The notes under the pieces were generated by a model. The model did not search any database. It worked only from the letters and a program-made list of their open reading frames with translations, and was not told the DNA's origin. 32,369 bases of DNA from a virus: positions 1 to 32,369 of the IMG/VR virus record IMGVR_UViG_3300032006_000044, one strand, 5' to 3'. The translations under genes and the position numbers were made by a program. Below, piece after piece: positions 27,950 through 32,369 of this stretch. Numbering within the stretch: position 1 is the stretch's first letter; each line of letters starts with the position of its first letter.

Positions 27950-29503
27950 TCATAGTATTCTACCCACTAATGCAAGTACGTTTATTTCCTGTAATGACAA
28001 TTCATCTCCGTTAATGTCTGCTTCCATGTTAATAGACACACTACCACCACTTCCGTTAGCATTAACGCCCAGCTTTGTTGTTACTAGCTCACCTGTAGAA
28101 AACTGGCCTATATTAAATTCTGATGTATTAAAATATGCAATAGACTGTGAAGGCAAAGAAATAAAAGATGAACCGGAAGTTGTTTTAAAATCATAACCCC
28201 AAGTTATATAAATATTAGCCCCACTGCCCCCTATAATAACAGGTCTAAGTTTTTTTACAAACTTAAGTCTAGTGATGTCGCCAAAAGTAAGTTCAGGGCT
28301 TGTGTACTGAAAACGGTAAGTTTCTCCGTTATCTAAATACCCTGAATATTCTCCTAGTCCGTTTACGCTTCCTATTAAAAGAGTCCCGTCGTCTTTACGC
28401 TCATAACTTGTAAACCCTGTTCCGGGCCATCGTGTTACACGGTAAGAACCGCTTTCTTGTAATGTACCTCTTACATCAAAACAATACGTTGTGTTAAAAC
28501 CTGTCATTGTAAGAAGGTAAAAGCTTTCTTCAGGAAAATAAACCGATCTAAAAAACTCAGTTTCTGCACCAACTAAAGCAACTAAGTCTTTAGTAATTGT
28601 GCCAGACAAAGTGCTTATTGGCATAGACTTTTCTTGAATAGTCCTACCAAAGCTTTTAAGGCCCATGTTAGACAAAAATATAAGGTCTGTACCTGTATGT
28701 TGCACTGTGTCTCTGCCAGCACAACCTATGCCAGCTACGGTATCTGAAAGAGTCATAGAAGCAGGAGTGTCTGCACCTGCATAAACAACAATACTGTTTT
28801 TACCGAATATTATTAACTGATCGTTATGAGCCGCAAGAGCAACAATTTCATCATAACCATTAGGCCATACTTTAGAAATATCTATAGACCCTGATGAGCC
28901 TCCTGTCCAGATATGTCCCGACAAAAGATCAGACCAGTAAATAGTAGACTTGTCAGTAGCAAAATCTGCGGTCCACAACCTACCATACGCTGCAAGAACT
29001 TCATTACCGTACATTGCAGATGTTAAGCCAGCAGCACTATTAACTGAGCTTAACGTAACGACATTACTATTAGCACCACCTGATGATCCTGATGCTATTG
29101 TATTATAAATTAACGGTTGATAACCCCGTTGAAAAAAATAAGTGCTGTCGTTAAAATTAACCATCTTCCAATCGTTAGCACTTATGCTGTAACCGCCGGG
29201 AGTTTCGTCAGCTAACGTAGCTACACCGCTTAGTATTTTATTGTTACCTACAGAAAATATTTTAGTTGTACCAGCATCGTTTTTAAACTCTTTTATAGCT
29301 GTTATTTTAGCAGTTCCCAGTTGGGTTTTGTTTGTTGTTTTAACATCAAGCCCTTTACGTGCAGCAAGACGCCCACGCTGGTCTATTACAGCGTTATCTG
29401 CAATTTCAGCAAAAGTTTGATCTTGAGCTATTGGCGAATCTTCGGTGTTAATACCTTTAAACGCTGGAGCTACAAGGTTAATGCTGGTTAACTGTTGTGC
29501 CAT
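27950..29503 (-). CDS. Tail tube / stabilisation protein (T7 gp12 or P22 gp10-like)
   Basis: A 517-residue beta-rich protein. It starts with NLVAPAFKGINTEDSPIAQD and then FAEIADNAVIDQRGRLAARKG, the opening typical of podovirus tail stabilisation/tubular B proteins, followed by propeller-like repeats (LWTADFATDKSTIYWSD; AALAAHNDQLIIFGKNSIVV). It would form the lower tail nozzle beneath the adaptor encoded just upstream. GAG six bases before ATG 29503; the adaptor gene ends eight bases earlier. Confidence 0.8.
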   Translation of the reverse strand: MAQQLTSINLVAPAFKGINTEDSPIAQDQTFAEIADNAVIDQRGRLAARKGLDVKTTNKTQLGTAKITAIKEFKNDAGTTKIFSVGNNKILSGVATLADETPGGYSISANDWKMVNFNDSTYFFQRGYQPLIYNTIASGSSGGANSNVVTLSSVNSAAGLTSAMYGNEVLAAYGRLWTADFATDKSTIYWSDLLSGHIWTGGSSGSIDISKVWPNGYDEIVALAAHNDQLIIFGKNSIVVYAGADTPASMTLSDTVAGIGCAGRDTVQHTGTDLIFLSNMGLKSFGRTIQEKSMPISTLSGTITKDLVALVGAETEFFRSVYFPEESFYLLTMTGFNTTYCFDVRGTLQESGSYRVTRWPGTGFTSYERKDDGTLLIGSVNGLGEYSGYLDNGETYRFQYTSPELTFGDITRLKFVKKLRPVIIGGSGANIYITWGYDFKTTSGSSFISLPSQSIAYFNTSEFNIGQFSTGELVTTKLGVNANGSGGSVSINMEADINGDELSLQEINVLALVGRIL

Positions 29504-29510
29504 ATTATTC

Positions 29511-30158
29511 TCAAGGTGTGTAGAAGATTAATTCTTCAGGATGTCTACCAGCATCGTGAGCTACAGCGTCAGACAAATACTTGTTTGCAATCTGAAAGTG
29601 TTCTGCTACTGAAGTACCTGTAGTTTCACCACGTTCTCTTACCGCTAAAGCAAGAGCTAGCTGTACAACAGGGTTTTCAGGAACTGCTAAAGAATCAGAG
29701 TCTGCACTTAACGCAGCATTGCGTTTTACTGCGTCTACTCTTAATGCGTACACTGCATCGGGTTTAGGATAAACGTCTATTGTCATGTCTCCATTACCGT
29801 CTACACCAGCATACGTGTAGTATCGTGGTGCTCCTGAAACAGGGTTATTTATGTGATACTGTTCGTCAAACCAATTATTAGTCTGGTACTGCATAACAAG
29901 ATTAGACGTGTCGTTAATAATGTTTAGCTCTTTTATTTTATCTGAGCTACCTGTCAGTGAATAGTTAGACGTACCGGAAACCGTATTAATTGCAAGTGTA
30001 GTTCTAAGCGCAGACCAATCCCACGAACTTTCTACTAAATCTTTAGCGTCGTTTACAAGATCACCTATAAGTTTACTGTAGCTGTCTGCTTGAACAGTAG
30101 ACACTTCGTTTTCTCTTAGTCGCCTAAGAACGCTATTAACTAGCTGCACATAAGTCAC
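29511..30158 (-). CDS. Tail adaptor (T7 gp11 tubular A-like)
   Basis: A 215-residue protein with LVNSVLRRLRENEVST at the start, LVNDAKDLVESSWDWSALRT (about 50) and a beta-rich middle (FDEQYHINNPVSGAPRYYTY), ending HPEELIFYTP. The VLRRLRE ... ESSWDWSALR pattern is typical of gp11-like head-tail adaptors that form the ring between portal and nozzle. The start is GTG 30158 with GGAGG nine bases upstream, overlapping the previous stop (GTGA). Confidence 0.85.
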   Translation of the reverse strand: MTYVQLVNSVLRRLRENEVSTVQADSYSKLIGDLVNDAKDLVESSWDWSALRTTLAINTVSGTSNYSLTGSSDKIKELNIINDTSNLVMQYQTNNWFDEQYHINNPVSGAPRYYTYAGVDGNGDMTIDVYPKPDAVYALRVDAVKRNAALSADSDSLAVPENPVVQLALALAVRERGETTGTSVAEHFQIANKYLSDAVAHDAGRHPEELIFYTP

Positions 30159-32098
30159 GAGAACATTCCTCCGTCTCTCATAAGACCTTGTAAAACAGGT
30201 CTTGTAGGTTCTGTATATAAAGTTGCTGTTTGAAGATTTCTAAGCGGAGTTATCATATCTTGAAACAAAAACTCTACGGGTGTAAAAGGAGGTAAATTTA
30301 AATCCCGTCTATTTTGAGCAAGATCGGCCTGTTCAAACTTAATTCGTCCGCCTCCTCCGCCTCCGCTTGGCGGTTCTGGTTCTGGTGGTGTGGGCGTAGG
30401 TGGTCCAGTAAAAGGATCATCTGGCGGCGGTGGTGGTTGTGTTAAAGGATCTTCTTGAAATGATTTGTTATGTACAATAACACCGTCTACAGCATACGTG
30501 TGTGTTTCTGCTGTAGTAAAGTTATAAACTTTTACTGTTTGTTCTTCGCTACTAAGTTTTTTAACTTCTTCCGTTCCGTCTACAGTTATCAACGTATCGC
30601 CTATATTAAGCTGTTGTACGTCAATGCCGTATGACATATAAAGGTCTTTAGAAGCTTCTGAATTGTTAGATTTCCAACCTTCTTCCGTCAAAAATGGATG
30701 AGCTTCAGTTGTAACAATTCTGTTGTTTATTGTCCAAAGAGTTCTTGTTTCTTCAGGAATATCGTGAACATAAACAACTGTATCCGTCAAACCGTCTTTT
30801 GCAAGAACAACATCATTAACTTCTATGTCTTCAATATTTTTTAAGGTTCCGTCTGCCATATTTACAGGCGTACCCGCTACAAAACAAGATAACCTATCGT
30901 CTCGTTTTTCTGTAGTGCTTGGCCCTCCGCTTCCCGGTCTAACTTTAGGCTTATCATCAGGCGAAATTACTGGTCCAAGAGGTTTTTTTGGTGGAATTTT
31001 GGTGTCATCTGGAGGAGGACCGTCATCTAGTGGGGGCCTTCTATTGGTGTCGTCAACTCTTCCTGTATTGGGCGGCGGCGTAGGAGTATTAGTAGAATCA
31101 TTAGGATAGTCATCACTATTGTCGCCTATACCGTCGTTATCACTATCAACGGTTTCTGTTGGGTCGTCAGGAAAAGCGTCTTGTGAATCTGGAACCCCGT
31201 CACCATCAGAGTCAAGATCAGTACCAACAGGCGGTGTTTCAGTAGGACCTTCGTCTAAACGAAGCGTCGGTATAACTTCTGTATTTACCCTATTAATAAG
31301 ATCGCCTACCCACCAAACGCTAGGGTCAATAACACCTTCAAATTCTGAGTCAAAAATGCTTCCAATTACGTTACCAGCTATATCAAGAATATCCCCTACG
31401 CTGTTTACTGAACCAACGTCTTCAAGTTCACCTAAAATATCTGAAGCTTTATCAAAAAGTTTTTGAGGAAGACCTTGTATATCGCCCCATAATTCTCCTA
31501 TTTTTGCAGCAGCAGAACTAGCAAAAACATTGTTTCCGTTTTCGTCAGTTATGTCTATTTCTAAAATACCGTCCTTTATAAAAGGAATGCCAGTATTAAT
31601 AATTAGTGTTTTACGGCCTCCCGGCTCACCGTAAACTTTTATGCCTATTCCACCACCACCAAGTAAAGCTTTATCGAGAAGTGTTGAAAGCTCTTTATCT
31701 AACTCATTGTCGCTTTGTAAAATTTTAGCTAATTCAGCTTCCGACATTTGCTGAAGCATCATAGTATATTTTTCAAGCTCTAAATCTTGTGCTGCTTGAT
31801 CCCCTGTTAAATCTGGATCTGTTTCAAAAGTACCTTCTTCTTCAGCACCGTCGTTTACAACTTCTTCTCCTTTTAAGAGTCTTACAAGATTCTTAACGTC
31901 AGCTTCTTCATAACCAGAGGCAGCTTGTAGCAACTCCATTACATTGTTTATTTCGCCACTTTGTCTTGCGCCGTCTCTTAACCATTGATAAAAAAACTTT
32001 AAGTCTGGATCACTAACAGTACCTATAAATGTATCAAGTTCGCTCCATCTTTCGTTTGGCCTATTTGGATCTCTTTTATAATTTCGATTCTCAGTCAT
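30155..32098 (-). CDS. Virion-block protein with TSP3-type calcium repeats and a Hint autoprocessing domain
   Basis: A 647-residue mosaic. Residues 1-290: helical then mixed region, no known motif. Residues 294-335: two thrombospondin type 3-like calcium loops (DLDSDGDGVPDSQDAFPDD; VDSDNDGIGDNSDDYPND). Residues 340-400: Pro/Asp/Lys-rich linker. Residues 405-544: Hint (Hedgehog/intein) domain with Cys405 (SCFVAGTPVNMADGT), block B T464-E-A-H467 (TTEAHPFL) and the terminal His543-Asn544 (VIVHNKS). There is no homing endonuclease insert. The residue after Asn is Lys, so normal protein splicing is unlikely and self-cleavage is more likely. Residues 550-647: Pro/Gly-rich linker and a short folded tail ending MRDGGMFS. 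It sits between the holin-like gene and the tail adaptor; a processed tail appendage is inferred. Confidence 0.8.
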   Translation of the reverse strand: MTENRNYKRDPNRPNERWSELDTFIGTVSDPDLKFFYQWLRDGARQSGEINNVMELLQAASGYEEADVKNLVRLLKGEEVVNDGAEEEGTFETDPDLTGDQAAQDLELEKYTMMLQQMSEAELAKILQSDNELDKELSTLLDKALLGGGGIGIKVYGEPGGRKTLIINTGIPFIKDGILEIDITDENGNNVFASSAAAKIGELWGDIQGLPQKLFDKASDILGELEDVGSVNSVGDILDIAGNVIGSIFDSEFEGVIDPSVWWVGDLINRVNTEVIPTLRLDEGPTETPPVGTDLDSDGDGVPDSQDAFPDDPTETVDSDNDGIGDNSDDYPNDSTNTPTPPPNTGRVDDTNRRPPLDDGPPPDDTKIPPKKPLGPVISPDDKPKVRPGSGGPSTTEKRDDRLSCFVAGTPVNMADGTLKNIEDIEVNDVVLAKDGLTDTVVYVHDIPEETRTLWTINNRIVTTEAHPFLTEEGWKSNNSEASKDLYMSYGIDVQQLNIGDTLITVDGTEEVKKLSSEEQTVKVYNFTTAETHTYAVDGVIVHNKSFQEDPLTQPPPPPDDPFTGPPTPTPPEPEPPSGGGGGGRIKFEQADLAQNRRDLNLPPFTPVEFLFQDMITPLRNLQTATLYTEPTRPVLQGLMRDGGMFS

Positions 32099-32332
32099 CT
32101 AAACCACCATAGACGTAAAGACAGCCAACAGGGTTGTTCCTGCTGCACCAATGACCAACCAAGCAACTTTCTCCCACCTAGCGGAGTGTTCTTGAGTAGA
32201 CTTCTTTAGTTCTCTCAGTTCCACAGTTGCTTCTGCCCAACGCTCACCACATTCTTTTTCATGTACAGCTATGCGCTCCAAAGCTTCTAAAGCTATGTCC
32301 AACGTGTTTGTTAAGTTTTGAGACGGTTTCAC
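32099..32332 (-). CDS. Holin-like small membrane protein (77 residues)
   Basis: GTG 32332 overlaps the stop of the upstream gene (GTGA) and has AAGGA upstream. Residues 1-50 form a charged amphipathic/coiled-coil helix (LTNTLDIALEALERIAVHEK; ERWAEATVELRELKKS); residues 55-77 form one hydrophobic transmembrane helix (VAWLVIGAAGTTLLAVFTSM) at the very C-terminus. This XhlA/holin-like layout suits a lysis membrane protein working with the M15 peptidase, though a structural membrane anchor is possible. Its stop is directly followed by the Hint-protein ATG. Confidence 0.65.
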   Translation of the reverse strand: MKPSQNLTNTLDIALEALERIAVHEKECGERWAEATVELRELKKSTQEHSARWEKVAWLVIGAAGTTLLAVFTSMVV

Positions 32333-32369
32333 TTAGGCATCCTTACGTAATTAAGAGCATAATGATCCC
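32329..32369 (-). CDS. Last codons of an upstream gene (edge-truncated)
   Basis: Only this minus-strand frame is open to the edge and ends in TGA overlapping the GTG of the holin-like gene; the peptide is DHYALNYVRMPK. If the window ends are joined, the tail-fibre frame at positions 1-454 continues into exactly this frame (AAELN-R-DHYALNYVRMPK, stop), so it may be the C-terminus of that protein. Confidence 0.5.
   Translation of the reverse strand, partial: DHYALNYVRMPK

Noticed and set aside
30825-31466. Two Ser/Pro/Gly-rich plus-strand ORFs
   Set aside because: They mirror the Pro/Asp-rich linker and TSP3 repeats of the Hint protein on the other strand; low complexity without start signals.
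30155-32098. Classical self-splicing intein
   Set aside because: The residue after the terminal His-Asn is Lys instead of Cys, Ser or Thr, and both flanks are low-complexity linkers, not halves of one conserved domain.

Overview
The window is most of the genome of a tailed double-stranded DNA phage with a short-tail (podovirus-like) virion, very probably a marine lytic phage. Evidence seen in the sequence: a T7-type replication set (gp2.5-like ssDNA-binding protein, gp4-like primase-helicase, family A DNA polymerase, gp3-like endonuclease I), a portal/scaffold/capsid/large-terminase set, tail-tube proteins, large internal-virion-type proteins, and many very small basic proteins typical of marine podoviruses. 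No single-subunit RNA polymerase, integrase, repressor or tRNA is visible. Instead there are good sigma70-type promoters (TTGACN, 17-base spacer, -10 box). This pattern resembles the RNA-polymerase-lacking T7 relatives such as roseophage SIO1 and the cobalamin-RNR 'cobaviruses'; that placement is inference.

Layout. Positions 1-8427 (minus strand): an edge-truncated tail-fibre-like gene, major capsid protein, scaffold, a cluster of micro-proteins, portal, large terminase, a methyltransferase-like protein, a 54-residue protein, an M15 peptidase and an AT-hook protein (possible small terminase). Positions 8428-9016: a divergent control region with a sigma70 promoter reading left and four tandem sigma54 (RpoN) promoter matches reading right. 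Positions 9017-10105: a small cassette (basic micro-protein, ArdC-like antirestriction protein) closed by an intrinsic terminator, followed at 10119-10874 by a conserved protein of unknown function; this stretch is richer in GCG/CGC codons than its surroundings. Positions 10880-11100: two sigma70 promoters around eight tandem 12-base repeats. Positions 11095-21811 (plus strand): a tightly packed, largely overlapping operon for nucleotide supply (ThyX, class II ribonucleotide reductase), replication, recombination and an IscU iron-sulfur scaffold. Positions 21817-32369 (minus strand): four large virion proteins, tail tube/stabilising protein, tail adaptor, a protein with calcium-binding repeats and a Hint autoprocessing domain, a holin-like membrane protein and the last codons of one more gene.

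How it may work together: plus-strand early/middle genes build nucleotides and copy DNA while the two minus-strand blocks build the particle. The capsid-block promoter (2832-2860) and the promoter ahead of the replication operon (10888-10916) share the same extended element, GTTAAACT-N6-ATAGTT, suggesting a common regulator. The antirestriction cassette appears wired instead to the host's sigma54, which would tie it to a host stress or nutrient signal. The most unusual items are this sigma54 array, the IscU gene, the Hint/TSP3 virion protein, the 12-base repeat block and the toxin-like methyltransferase beside the terminase. The two window ends join in frame within the tail-fibre reading frame, so the sequence may be a circular or repeat-broken contig.
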